Program-made: the position numbers and the translations under genes
Notes under the pieces: generated by a model
What the model was told of the DNA's origin: nothing
Databases searched by the model: none
Seen by the model: only the letters and a program-made list of their open reading frames with translations
Assembly (NCBI GenBank): GCA_900769075.1
Contig: CAAGFE010000075.1
Location: 1 to 23,227 of the forward strand
DNA length: 23,227 nt
DNA from: Clostridia bacterium
GTDB lineage: Bacteria; Bacillota; Clostridia; Christensenellales; Aristaeellaceae
Direction: 5' to 3'
Part shown: positions 12,856-20,209 of the stretch, piece by piece
Layout: each line of letters starts with the position of its first letter
How positions within the stretch are numbered: the first letter of the stretch is position 1

Positions 12856-14796
12856 ATGCGAAAGACCATCGGCATCCTGGCCCATGTGGATGCAGGCAAA
12901 ACAACCTTTTCCGAACGCGTGCTGTACCTGACCCAAGCCATCCGCAGGGTCGGTCGGGTGGATCATCAGGATGCGTTCCTGGATTCTCATGCGCTGGAAA
13001 AGAAACGCGGGATCACGATTTTTACCGGGCTGGCCCACTTTGAAATGGACGGCGACACCTATTATTGGCTGGATACGCCGGGCCATGTGGACTTTACTGC
13101 GGAAATGGAGCGCGCAGTGTCCATCATGGACTACGCGGTGCTGATCATCTCCTGCGCCGAAGGTGTGCAAAGCCATACGGAAACCGTCTGGCAGCTGTTG
13201 AAAGCGTACCGGGTGCCCGTGTTTGTCTTTCTGAACAAGCTGGACCGCGTCGGCGCTGACCCGGCGCGGGTGATGCATCAGATGCAAAAGCGGCTCTCGC
13301 CGGACATGCTGGATCTGCGCCATTTCCAGTACCAGGGTCGGTTTTCAAAGGAGGAAAACGAGGCGATTGCTGAGTGGGATGAGGCCCTGCTGGAACGCCT
13401 GTTTGACGGCGGATTTGACCAGGCCCGATGGCTGGATGCCCTGCGCAGGCAAGTCGGAGCACGCCAGTGCTTCCCGGTGATGGCAGGCGTGGCCCTGGAG
13501 GGCAAGGGCATCGAGGAATTCTTGCGGGTGCTGTCAGCGCTGACAAAGACTGAATACGATAGCACAGGGCCGCTGGAAGCGTGCTGCTACCAGGTGCGCC
13601 ACGATCCGCAGGGACAGCGGATTGTCTTTCTGAAGCTGCTCTCAGGCAGCCTTCATGTGAAGGACGAACTGCCTGACGGGCAAAAAATCAACGAGCTCCG
13701 CCTGTACCATGGGGACAGGTTCCGCCCGGTGGAAACAGCCCTGGCCGGAGATATCGTCGGCATCCCGGGGCTGGAAGGGATTCATCCCGGCGATCCGGTT
13801 GGAACAGACCGAAGGTCGGTTTTTTATTCCGAGCCGATGATGGTCGCTGAAGTCCTCTGGGATGAGCACGCCATCCCTGCGTTCAGGATGATGCAGGTGC
13901 TGCGCATCCTGGAGGACGAGGAGCCTACGCTGACCGTGGCGGAGCAGCAGGGGCATATCCTGCTGCAGGTGATGGGCAGGATTCAGCTGGAGGTGCTCAG
14001 GGAGCAGCTCGACATGCGCTTTGGGTACGCCGTTCGCTTTGGAGCGACTCGCGTACTGTATAAAGAGACCATTGCCTCATCCGTCATCGGCGTCGGCCAC
14101 TACGAGCCGCTTCGTCACTATGCGGAATGCCACCTGCGACTGGTTCCGACCGCGCCGGGCAGCGGCATCACCTTCCGCAGCCTGTGCCATGTGGACACGC
14201 TGGCGCTCAACTGGCAGCGTCTGATTGCCGCGCATGTGGCAGAAAAGCAGCACAAGGGCGTATTGACCGGCGCGCCGCTGACGGACGTGTGCGTGGAGCT
14301 CCTGACAGGCCGTGCTCACCAGAAGCACACCGAGGGCGGCGATTTCCGCCAGGCCACCTACCGGGCCATCCGCAATGCGCTGATGCATGCCGAGTCCGTG
14401 CTGCTGGAGCCCATTGCAGGCTTCTCCCTCCAGGCGCCCCAAGAGGTGTACGGCAGCCTCCAGGGCGCCCTCAACCGCATGCAGGCGGAGGCGGAACCAC
14501 CGGAATATGATGAGGAATCCGTGATCATCAGAGGCGAAGCCCCCTTTGCCGTCTTTGCCCCCTGGCAGGAGGAATTCCTCTCGCTCACCCATGGGCGCGG
14601 CATCCTGCGGGTCTGGATGAGCCGCTATGCACCCGCACGGAATCAGGCGGCTGTTGTTGCGGCAGCCGGATACAATCCGCTGGCGGACGATCCACCGGAT
14701 TCCGTGTTCTGCAGTCATGGCGCGGGCTTCACCGTTCCATGGGATCAGGTGGAAAACTACATGCATCTGAGCCACGAGGAATTTGCGGAAGATTAA
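12856..14796 (+). CDS. TetM/TetO-like translational GTPase (EF-G superfamily)
   Basis: The 646-aa product has the EF-G/Tet(M) layout. G-domain motifs are AHVDAGKT (9-16), DTPGH (73-77) and NKLD (127-130), followed by domain II (~220-320), domains III-IV and a C-terminal domain V. Length matches Tet(M) (639 aa) rather than EF-G (~690). The domain IV region reads HTEGGDFRQATYR, closer to EF-G than to the Tet(M) SPVSTPADF loop, so this is probably a chromosomal ribosome-associated GTPase rather than a classical tetracycline-resistance determinant. The ATG at 12856 is set by AAAGGAG 8 nt upstream and by the G1 motif beginning at residue 9; an open frame extends further upstream but runs antisense through the GNAT gene. 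Confidence 0.9.
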   Translation: MRKTIGILAHVDAGKTTFSERVLYLTQAIRRVGRVDHQDAFLDSHALEKKRGITIFTGLAHFEMDGDTYYWLDTPGHVDFTAEMERAVSIMDYAVLIISCAEGVQSHTETVWQLLKAYRVPVFVFLNKLDRVGADPARVMHQMQKRLSPDMLDLRHFQYQGRFSKEENEAIAEWDEALLERLFDGGFDQARWLDALRRQVGARQCFPVMAGVALEGKGIEEFLRVLSALTKTEYDSTGPLEACCYQVRHDPQGQRIVFLKLLSGSLHVKDELPDGQKINELRLYHGDRFRPVETALAGDIVGIPGLEGIHPGDPVGTDRRSVFYSEPMMVAEVLWDEHAIPAFRMMQVLRILEDEEPTLTVAEQQGHILLQVMGRIQLEVLREQLDMRFGYAVRFGATRVLYKETIASSVIGVGHYEPLRHYAECHLRLVPTAPGSGITFRSLCHVDTLALNWQRLIAAHVAEKQHKGVLTGAPLTDVCVELLTGRAHQKHTEGGDFRQATYRAIRNALMHAESVLLEPIAGFSLQAPQEVYGSLQGALNRMQAEAEPPEYDEESVIIRGEAPFAVFAPWQEEFLSLTHGRGILRVWMSRYAPARNQAAVVAAAGYNPLADDPPDSVFCSHGAGFTVPWDQVENYMHLSHEEFAED

Positions 14797-14836
14797 CCGA
14801 CCGAAAGTCTGTTTTGTTTGACCTGTTTCGCACAGC

Positions 14837-14865
14837 AAGAGCCTGCCGAAATTCGACAGGCTCTT
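14837..14865. terminator. Hairpin terminator between convergent genes
   Basis: The 29-nt segment is nearly a perfect palindrome (AAGAGCCTG arm with CAGGCTCTT; one mismatch in 14 pairs). It lies in the 81-bp gap between the GTPase gene and the convergent diaminopimelate dehydrogenase gene. Only short T-runs flank it (TTTG on the plus strand), so strength is uncertain, but it could serve both genes. Confidence 0.65.
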
Positions 14866-14877
14866 TGCATGGCTGTA

Positions 14878-15867
14878 TCACAGCATAGATTTTCGCAGCT
14901 CTGCGCCGTCCTTCGGAGACAAGTAAGCCGGAGGAACGTCGAAGATGGTTTTGCAGCCGAGCATCCCTTCCCGGTTCATGCGAACCACCGCGCGCGCACA
15001 GGCCACCAGCACGCTGGCGGTGAACTCCGGGTTGGAGCCAAGGGTCAGGCGATACTCGATCATCTGCCTGGTTTCACCCTGCAGACCGGTCACGCCGCTG
15101 CGCAGCACGAAGCCCCCGTGGGGAATGCCGCTGTGGTCACGCTTCAGCTCCTCCTCGGAGATAAAATGCACCGTGGTGTCATAGGGCTCGAAATAGGCGG
15201 GCATGGTCTTGATTTCCCGCTCGATGCGGGCCAGATCAGCCCCCTCCTCCGCCACCACAAAGCACTCGCGCAGGTGCTTTTCCCGGGCGGTCAGGTCAGG
15301 ATTCTCACCCGCGCGGACACGGGCCAGGGCATCCTCCACCGGGATGGTGTACTGCCTAGCATCCCTGACGCCCGCAATGCGGCGGATGGCATCGCTGTGG
15401 CCCTGGCTCACACCCCTGCCCCAGAAGGTGTAGTCCTTCCCCTGAGGCAGCACGCAGTTGCCCAGCAGCCGCTGCAGGCTGAACATGCCGGGATCCCAGC
15501 CGGCGGAGATCAGCGCCGTTTTGCCGGCTGCACGGGCGGAAGCATCCACCGCGTCGAAATGCTCGGGAATGCGGGAATGGTTGTCGAAGCTGTCCACGAC
15601 GTTGAAGGACTTCGCATATTCAGGGGTCTGGATGGGCAAATCGGTCGCGCTGCCGCCGCAGAGAATCAGCACGTCGATCTTGTCCGCCATGTCCCGCAGC
15701 GCGTCCACATGATACACGGGAACAGAGGTCATGGGGTGAAGGTTCTCCGGATCCCGGCGGGTGAAAATGGCCGTCAGCACCATATCCGGATGATCGGGGA
15801 TGGCGGCTTCCACGCCTCGGCCAAGGTTCCCATAGCCCATGATTGCCACCCTTGTCTTGCTGCACAT
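14878..15867 (-). CDS. ddh: meso-Diaminopimelate D-dehydrogenase
   Basis: The 329-aa product catalyses reversible NADPH-dependent reductive amination of L-2-amino-6-oxopimelate to meso-diaminopimelate, a one-step route to the peptidoglycan cross-linking residue and lysine. It starts with the Rossmann nucleotide-binding segment VAIMGYGNLGRGVE and carries the family segments FTRRDPENL, NVVDSFDNHSRIPEH, SAGWDPGMFS, FWGRGVSQGHSDAIR and LGSNPEFTASVLVA. Three near ATGs exist (15876, 15873, 15867). I chose 15867 because its N-terminus aligns with known Ddh proteins, although the GAGAGG site is 10 nt away; 15873 is a real alternative. It has its own promoter and is monocistronic by spacing. Confidence 0.95.
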   Translation of the reverse strand: MCSKTRVAIMGYGNLGRGVEAAIPDHPDMVLTAIFTRRDPENLHPMTSVPVYHVDALRDMADKIDVLILCGGSATDLPIQTPEYAKSFNVVDSFDNHSRIPEHFDAVDASARAAGKTALISAGWDPGMFSLQRLLGNCVLPQGKDYTFWGRGVSQGHSDAIRRIAGVRDARQYTIPVEDALARVRAGENPDLTAREKHLRECFVVAEEGADLARIEREIKTMPAYFEPYDTTVHFISEEELKRDHSGIPHGGFVLRSGVTGLQGETRQMIEYRLTLGSNPEFTASVLVACARAVVRMNREGMLGCKTIFDVPPAYLSPKDGAELRKSML

Positions 15868-15902
15868 TGGCATCATTCCTCTCTACATTGCATTTCTTCA
15901 TC

Positions 15903-15931
15903 ATTGTACCGCAAAAGCGTTGGAATTACAA
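15903..15931 (-). promoter_or_regulatory. Promoter of ddh with overlapping dyad
   Basis: On the minus strand TTGTAA (15931-15926) and TACAAT (15908-15903) are separated by 17 bp. A perfect 6-bp inverted repeat, GCGTTG-N6-CAACGC (15917-15934), covers the -35 box and part of the spacer, so it could be a repressor site. No regulator gene lies nearby. Confidence 0.7.
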
Positions 15932-15966
15932 CGCCCCTGCCAAAGGAAACGGAACCGGACAGATGA

Positions 15967-16719
15967 TCAGCCCAGGAGCACGTCGGAAATCAGCATCACG
16001 CAGAAACCGATGAGCAGTGCATAGGTTGCCCCGCGCTCGGAGCCGTGGGCGTGGGTTTCGGGGATCATTTCATCGCTGATGACATAGAGCATCGTGCCGC
16101 CCGCGAAGGCCAGGGCGAAGGGCAGCACCATCTGGGAAATGCTGATGGCAAAATAGCCCAACAGCGTACCGATGACCTCCACCATGCCGGTCACGGCGGC
16201 GATGAGCATCGTCCGCCTGGCAGACACGCCCGAGGCCAGCAGCGGGCCGATGATGACCATGCCCTCGGGAATGTTCTGCAGGGCGATGCCGCCGGCGATC
16301 AGCAACGCCTGCGCGGTATCCTCCGAGCCAAAGCCGACGCCTGCGGCCAGGCCCTCCGGCAGGTTGTGGATGCCAATGGCGATGACGAACAGCAGCACCT
16401 TGTTCAGGCTGGCGTTATGATGCTTCTCGATGTCCGGGCCAGCCAGCTTGTGCAGATGAGGCACCAGCTTATCCAGCACGTCCACGAAAAGCGCGCCGGC
16501 AAAGATGCCGGGCACCGTATAGAGCAGCCCCCATTTGCCGCCGTAGTCAACCGAGGGCAGAATCAGGCCGAGCACCGCTGCCGCCAGCATCACGCCCGCG
16601 GCGAAGGACAACACAATATCCGAAAAGCGATGGGACAGATCCCGGAAAAAGAAACCGATCAGCGATCCGATCAACGTTGCCGCACCAACGCCGAGGGCTG
16701 TGAGCAATACAATCTGCAT
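15967..16719 (-). CDS. ZIP-family metal transporter
   Basis: The 250-aa product is an integral membrane protein with about eight hydrophobic segments. It carries the ZIP metal-site signatures HNLPEGLAAG (H118, N119, P121, E122) in one helix and QNIPEG (N149, P151, E152) in the next, the binuclear zinc/divalent-metal site of GufA-type and bacterial ZIP proteins. The histidine-bearing cytoplasmic loop before them (HLHKLAGPDIEKHH, ~93-101) is typical. It imports divalent cations such as zinc; selectivity is not evident. AGGAGG lies 9 nt before the ATG and a good promoter precedes it. The neighbouring M28 peptidase needs zinc, but co-regulation is not shown. Confidence 0.93.
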   Translation of the reverse strand: MQIVLLTALGVGAATLIGSLIGFFFRDLSHRFSDIVLSFAAGVMLAAAVLGLILPSVDYGGKWGLLYTVPGIFAGALFVDVLDKLVPHLHKLAGPDIEKHHNASLNKVLLFVIAIGIHNLPEGLAAGVGFGSEDTAQALLIAGGIALQNIPEGMVIIGPLLASGVSARRTMLIAAVTGMVEVIGTLLGYFAISISQMVLPFALAFAGGTMLYVISDEMIPETHAHGSERGATYALLIGFCVMLISDVLLG

Positions 16720-16749
16720 GCGCCAATTCCTCCTTTGTGTGCAGGGTAT

Positions 16750-16778
16750 ACTATATTACAACACGGTGCAGATTGCAA
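16750..16778 (-). promoter_or_regulatory. Promoter of the ZIP transporter gene
   Basis: On the minus strand TTGCAA (16778-16773) and TATAGT (16755-16750) are separated by 17 bp. This places the transcription start about 25 nt upstream of the ATG. Confidence 0.7.
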
Positions 16779-16789
16779 GATGCCGGCGC

Positions 16790-16825
16790 AAAAAATCCGG
16801 CGGGAGGGAGATGCCTCTGCCGGAT
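16790..16825 (-). terminator. Rho-independent terminator of the M28 peptidase gene
   Basis: On the minus strand ATCCGGC (16825-16819) pairs with GCCGGAT (16801-16795), followed by six T (16795-16790). It begins 11 nt after the peptidase stop codon and separates that gene from the ZIP promoter. Confidence 0.82.
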
Positions 16826-16835
16826 GATTCCCTGT

Positions 16836-18104
16836 TTACTTAGCCGTCTTTTTGAAGAGGTATTCGTCCACCTTCTTGACGATTTCATCGCTGACCTTCC
16901 GCTCAATGGGGAAAACCTTCGCGCCATCGACCCGCTGGGCGAACATCAGCGCCTGCTGGAGAGTGATGTCGAGGGCTTCCGCGCTCAGGTAGCCGCTGCG
17001 GAGGTTGTCACGCCGATCATGGATGTACCCCGCGCCGGGCACGCCGAAGCGGATCAGGTTCACCGCAGGAACGCCCTTGTCCGCAAAGGGAATGCAGTCG
17101 GAGGAGTAGATATCCAGCTTGACCTCACAGGCGATGCCCGCTTCCCGCATCAGCGCGTCCACATAGCCCACCGCCTTTTCGGTGCCCAGGACGGGCGCGC
17201 CGTTCTTGCCCAGGATGGGTGCGGCCACGTCGATGTTGATCATCAGCACATGCTTGGAAAGCTCATCCTCGTGGGCCTTGACCCAGGCCTTGGAGCCCAG
17301 CAGGCCCTGCTCCTCGGAGCCGTACCAGTTGAACTTCATCGTGCGGGCGGGCCTGTGCTCGGCAAAGTAGCGCAGCAGCTCCATGATGATCACGGAGCCG
17401 GACATGTTGTCGTACACGCCGGTGGAGAAATACACGCTGTCATAGTGCGCGCCGAAGGAGATGATTTCCTCCGGACAGGTCGTGCCCTCGATCACCGCGC
17501 AGACGTTCTGGCTGGTGCCCTCATAGTCCTCGGCGGACAGCTCGATGTGCATCTGCTTCGCGCCGCGGCGGACGATTTCAGCCGCATCCGCCGTGCGCAT
17601 GTGGAGCGCCGTGCAGGCGCCGCAGTCCTCCGTCAGCGTTTCGCGCAGCTTGCGGATATCGCAGTCGGTTTCGCTGCGGCGGTCGAGGGTAGTGCCGTCA
17701 AAGGTCAGGATGGCAGCCACGCCGGCCTTCATCAGCTTTTCGTACACATTTTTGCGCAGGCGACCATTGACCATCACGACCTTGCCCTTCACGTTGGCAA
17801 GGTGGGCGTCCTCCGCGTTTTCAGCATAGTAGAAGGGCAGATCGACGCCGCCCTCCGGGGTGGAAAGGCCCCGCTCATAGCCGGTCACCTCGTACTCCTT
17901 GACGTAGGGCTCGGTCACCACCAGCTTGGCGTGGTTCACCCTGCCGCAGGCGACGGGGAATTCCTCGATATGGACGGACGCACCGGTGGACTGGGCGACC
18001 TCCAGCAGCTTCCGGGCTGCCTGCTTTTCGGCTTCGGAGCAGCTGACGCGCTCGTAGGCCAGTTCCTTCAGAAGCGCAAAGGCGCGATGGGCTGATACCT
18101 TCAT
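16836..18104 (-). CDS. M28-family zinc peptidase (aminopeptidase-like)
   Basis: The 422-aa product is a di-zinc metallopeptidase of clan MH. Expected ligands and catalytic residues are visible: H220 and D222 (GAHYDS), bridging D232 (DNMSG), E264/E265 (GSEEQG), D292 (NIDV) and H362 (YIHDRRDN). Between about 80 and 200 lies an inserted PA-like domain (VKGKVVMVNG). No signal peptide is seen, so it is probably cytoplasmic and may process imported peptides; substrate is unknown. The ATG at 18104 has AGGAGG 7 nt upstream, preferred over an upstream in-frame start inside the leader. The gene has its own promoter and terminator, and its ribosome binding site lies in an inverted repeat described separately. 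Confidence 0.92.
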   Translation of the reverse strand: MKVSAHRAFALLKELAYERVSCSEAEKQAARKLLEVAQSTGASVHIEEFPVACGRVNHAKLVVTEPYVKEYEVTGYERGLSTPEGGVDLPFYYAENAEDAHLANVKGKVVMVNGRLRKNVYEKLMKAGVAAILTFDGTTLDRRSETDCDIRKLRETLTEDCGACTALHMRTADAAEIVRRGAKQMHIELSAEDYEGTSQNVCAVIEGTTCPEEIISFGAHYDSVYFSTGVYDNMSGSVIIMELLRYFAEHRPARTMKFNWYGSEEQGLLGSKAWVKAHEDELSKHVLMINIDVAAPILGKNGAPVLGTEKAVGYVDALMREAGIACEVKLDIYSSDCIPFADKGVPAVNLIRFGVPGAGYIHDRRDNLRSGYLSAEALDITLQQALMFAQRVDGAKVFPIERKVSDEIVKKVDEYLFKKTAK

Positions 18105-18110
18105 GAAAAT

Positions 18111-18161
18111 GCCTCCTGTTGAATCGTTTTTTCCATTATACATCCGATTCCGACAGGAGGC
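18111..18161 (-). promoter_or_regulatory. Inverted repeat that can mask the M28 ribosome binding site in read-through RNA
   Basis: Arm 18111-18126 (GCCTCCTGTTGAATCG) and arm 18145-18161 pair over 9 bp plus 6 bp around a small internal mismatch, with an 18-nt loop. The RBS AGGAGG of the M28 gene (complement of 18112-18117) is in one arm. The -10 box lies in the loop, so RNA started at the gene's own promoter (near 18128) contains only the RBS arm and stays open. RNA coming from the GH18 gene would contain both arms and be masked. The stem is followed by ATTTTC, so it may also act as the GH18 terminator. Confidence 0.7.
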
Positions 18162-18163
18162 AA
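18135..18163 (-). promoter_or_regulatory. Promoter of the M28 peptidase gene
   Basis: On the minus strand TTGCCT (18163-18158) and a consensus TATAAT (18140-18135) are separated by 17 bp. The predicted start near 18128 gives a 5' leader of about 24 nt that is mostly the ribosome binding site arm. Confidence 0.75.
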
Positions 18164-18182
18164 GTTTTTGCTTTGTATTGGC

Positions 18183-19355
18183 TTACCGCATGGCGGCGTC
18201 CAGCATGCAAAGCATGGCGCCCTCGGCGTCCTGGGTATACTGCCAGACCGCCGCGCCCTGGAGGCCGTTTTCCACAATCCACCGTCCCTTGCAGGCGATG
18301 GAGCGATCATCCTCGCCGCTGACAAAGCTGGCGCCGTCAAACCACCAGGCCGCCTGGGCCTGTTCGTCATAATAGTGGGTGTAGCCCTGGGATTCCAGGC
18401 GGAGGATTTCCTCAAAGGGGATCGTCTTATTGCCGGAGGTATTCGCACGCTGGCCCAAGCCGTTGCTGCCCCCGGACACCTGCCGCCAGACCCGCCCATA
18501 GGCAGGGATCCCCAGCAGGATTTTCTCCGGCGGAAGTCCGCCATCCACCAGCGTGCGCACTGCCCTTGCACCGGACAGGCTGCGGTTCTCGTTGGGGTAA
18601 AGCCCCGCGTGGTGCCCGGTGATGCGATCGAAGCCGGAGAGGTCATAGGCCATCACCACCGCCTGATCCACCAGCGCTGCAAGGCGGGCCGGATCGATCG
18701 CACTCAGCTGGGCATCCCCTGCCCCCAGGGCCACGGAGAGATAGTATGCCCGGCCATGAAGGGCTTCCCGCTCGTCCAGGCCTGCCCGCAGCAGGGCCAG
18801 GAAGGCGTACCAGTTCTCCACGTCCTCTTCCCGGGACACAATGCCGGTTCCGGCGACGCCGGGGTATTCCCAGTCCACGTCGATGCCGACAAAGCCGCAT
18901 TCATCCATCAGGGTGAGCAGGCTGTCCGCGAGGATTTGCCGTCCCTCCTCCGTCAGGCAGGCATCGGAGAAGCCGTCCGCGCCCCATCCGCCGATGGATA
19001 ATACCCCATCCACATGGGGATGCTTTTTCAGGAAGGACTGCACCTGCCTGAGGCTCCTCCAATGGGAGCCATCCGCCTTGCCCTCCTTGATGAGGGCAAA
19101 GGAATAATTCAGCTGATCGAGGGCATGGGCATCCTCGCTGCGCAGCCTGATGCCGGGGTCATCCAGGATGTACATGACGGTACGGCCTTTTCTGGTCAGC
19201 ATGGGGGCTTCCTCCTCCGCCGCTGCGGCATTTGTATCATATGCCCCCGAGGCGGCGGATAGGCCGGTCACCGCCAGGAGCAGCATCAGCAGCAGGCTTT
19301 TCTTCAGCCGTCTGCGCGGCATTTTATCCTTGGTACGCGGCGTTGATGCAGCCAC
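18183..19355 (-). CDS. Secreted GH18-family glycosidase (chitinase-like or cortical-lytic-like)
   Basis: The 390-aa product starts with a basic segment and a strong hydrophobic core (RRRLKKSLLLMLLLAVTG), a signal peptide or N-terminal anchor. The GH18 barrel follows with SIGGWG (120-125), the catalytic GIDVDWEYPG with D159, D161 and proton donor E163, MAYDLSGF, GIPAYGRVW, and C-terminal AVWQYTQD. The full GH18 signature is DxxDxDxE; here the first Asp is Val156, while the DxDxE core is intact. No chitin-binding or LysM module is seen. GTG at 19355 is chosen since GGAGGTG lies 6 nt upstream; GTG 19364 and ATG 19322 are alternatives. Substrate could be chitin, peptidoglycan or glycoprotein glycans. 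Confidence 0.9.
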   Translation of the reverse strand: MAASTPRTKDKMPRRRLKKSLLLMLLLAVTGLSAASGAYDTNAAAAEEEAPMLTRKGRTVMYILDDPGIRLRSEDAHALDQLNYSFALIKEGKADGSHWRSLRQVQSFLKKHPHVDGVLSIGGWGADGFSDACLTEEGRQILADSLLTLMDECGFVGIDVDWEYPGVAGTGIVSREEDVENWYAFLALLRAGLDEREALHGRAYYLSVALGAGDAQLSAIDPARLAALVDQAVVMAYDLSGFDRITGHHAGLYPNENRSLSGARAVRTLVDGGLPPEKILLGIPAYGRVWRQVSGGSNGLGQRANTSGNKTIPFEEILRLESQGYTHYYDEQAQAAWWFDGASFVSGEDDRSIACKGRWIVENGLQGAAVWQYTQDAEGAMLCMLDAAMR

Positions 19356-19364
19356 CGCGTTCAC

Positions 19365-19398
19365 CTCCGTGAGGGATCGTCGTCCCTTGATTACGGAG
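19365..19398 (-). promoter_or_regulatory. 5'-terminal hairpin masking the GH18 ribosome binding site
   Basis: On the minus strand CTCCGT (19398-19393) pairs with ACGGAG (19370-19365), and inside it AGGGA (19387-19383, AAGGGA context) pairs with TCCCT (19376-19372). ACGGAG overlaps the GGAGGTG ribosome binding site. Given the predicted transcription start near 19399, the hairpin would occupy the very 5' end of the mRNA. Confidence 0.5.
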
Positions 19399-19405
19399 TC
19401 ATCAT

Positions 19406-19435
19406 ATCATATCACAGCATATATGTCACAGTCAA
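19406..19435 (-). promoter_or_regulatory. Promoter of the GH18 gene
   Basis: On the minus strand TTGACT (19435-19430) and TATGAT (19411-19406) are separated by 18 bp, with T/A-rich flanks. Confidence 0.65.
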
Positions 19436-19490
19436 TTTGCGGAAAAAAGGAGCTTTCTGGGGAAATCTGGCGGGAAATCACGGTTATCCC

Positions 19491-19520
19491 TTGACACGCG
19501 GGGGCTTGGTATTGTACCAT
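19491..19520 (+). promoter_or_regulatory. Promoter of the uridine-kinase-like operon
   Basis: A consensus TTGACA (19491-19496) is followed after 18 bp by TACCAT (19515-19520), a weak -10. The start of transcription would be near 19527, about 40 nt before the chosen ATG. Confidence 0.5.
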
Positions 19521-19567
19521 TTACCAGAACAACAGTCCCTCGATTTTCGGCGTGGAGGATGATACGG

Positions 19568-20188
19568 ATGATTTTCATCGGCATCTGCGGTGCAAGCGGA
19601 AGCGGCAAATCGACCCTGGCGGATTCTCTGGCGGCTGCGCTGGGCGACCGCTGCCTTGTTCTCCAGCAGGACTGCTACTACAAGGATCACAGTGAGCTCC
19701 CCTTCGAGCAGCGCTGCCACCTGAATTACGACGAGCCCTCCATCTTCGACCATGACACGCTGCTGGCGGATGTTCAGGCGCTCATGGCCGGCAGGCCCAT
19801 CACCCGCAAGGGCTATGACTACGCCAACCACCGCCGCGCGGATACGCAGGAGCTGATTGATCCGCCGGACGTGCTGCTGCTGGAGGGCATCCACTGCTTC
19901 CATGACGAGCGCCTGCTCTCGCTGATGTACCTCAAGCTGTATATGAAGGTGGACGCGGACATCTGCCTGCTCAGGCGCATCGAGCGGGACATCAACGAAC
20001 GCGGACGCTCGATCGACTCCATATCCGAACAGTACCGCCAAACCGTTCGGCCGATGTACGAGCAGTATATCCGCAACTATGTCAACTTGGCGGACGTGAT
20101 CGTCGCCCGCGGCGGCAAGAACGCCCGGATCGTCGAGATTCTGGCGGGCTATGTCTCCGACGAACTGAACAAGCGCAACCGGAAATGA
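19568..20188 (+). CDS. udk: Uridine kinase family protein
   Basis: The 206-aa product is a P-loop kinase of the uridine kinase/phosphoribulokinase family, which phosphorylates uridine or cytidine in pyrimidine salvage. Visible are the Walker A GASGSGKST (8-16), DCYYKD and NYDEPSIFDHD substrate-site segments, GYDYANHRR, LLLEGIH, and the lid-like RRIERDINERGRS. Length matches Udk (~210 aa). The ATG at 19568 is preferred because GGAGG lies 9 nt before it, while an in-frame ATG at 19559 abuts that site. The DUF362 gene follows after 21 bp with its own AGGAGG, so the two form an operon. Confidence 0.88.
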   Translation: MIFIGICGASGSGKSTLADSLAAALGDRCLVLQQDCYYKDHSELPFEQRCHLNYDEPSIFDHDTLLADVQALMAGRPITRKGYDYANHRRADTQELIDPPDVLLLEGIHCFHDERLLSLMYLKLYMKVDADICLLRRIERDINERGRSIDSISEQYRQTVRPMYEQYIRNYVNLADVIVARGGKNARIVEILAGYVSDELNKRNRK

Positions 20189-20209
20189 ACGGCTGATCAG
20201 GAGGATATT

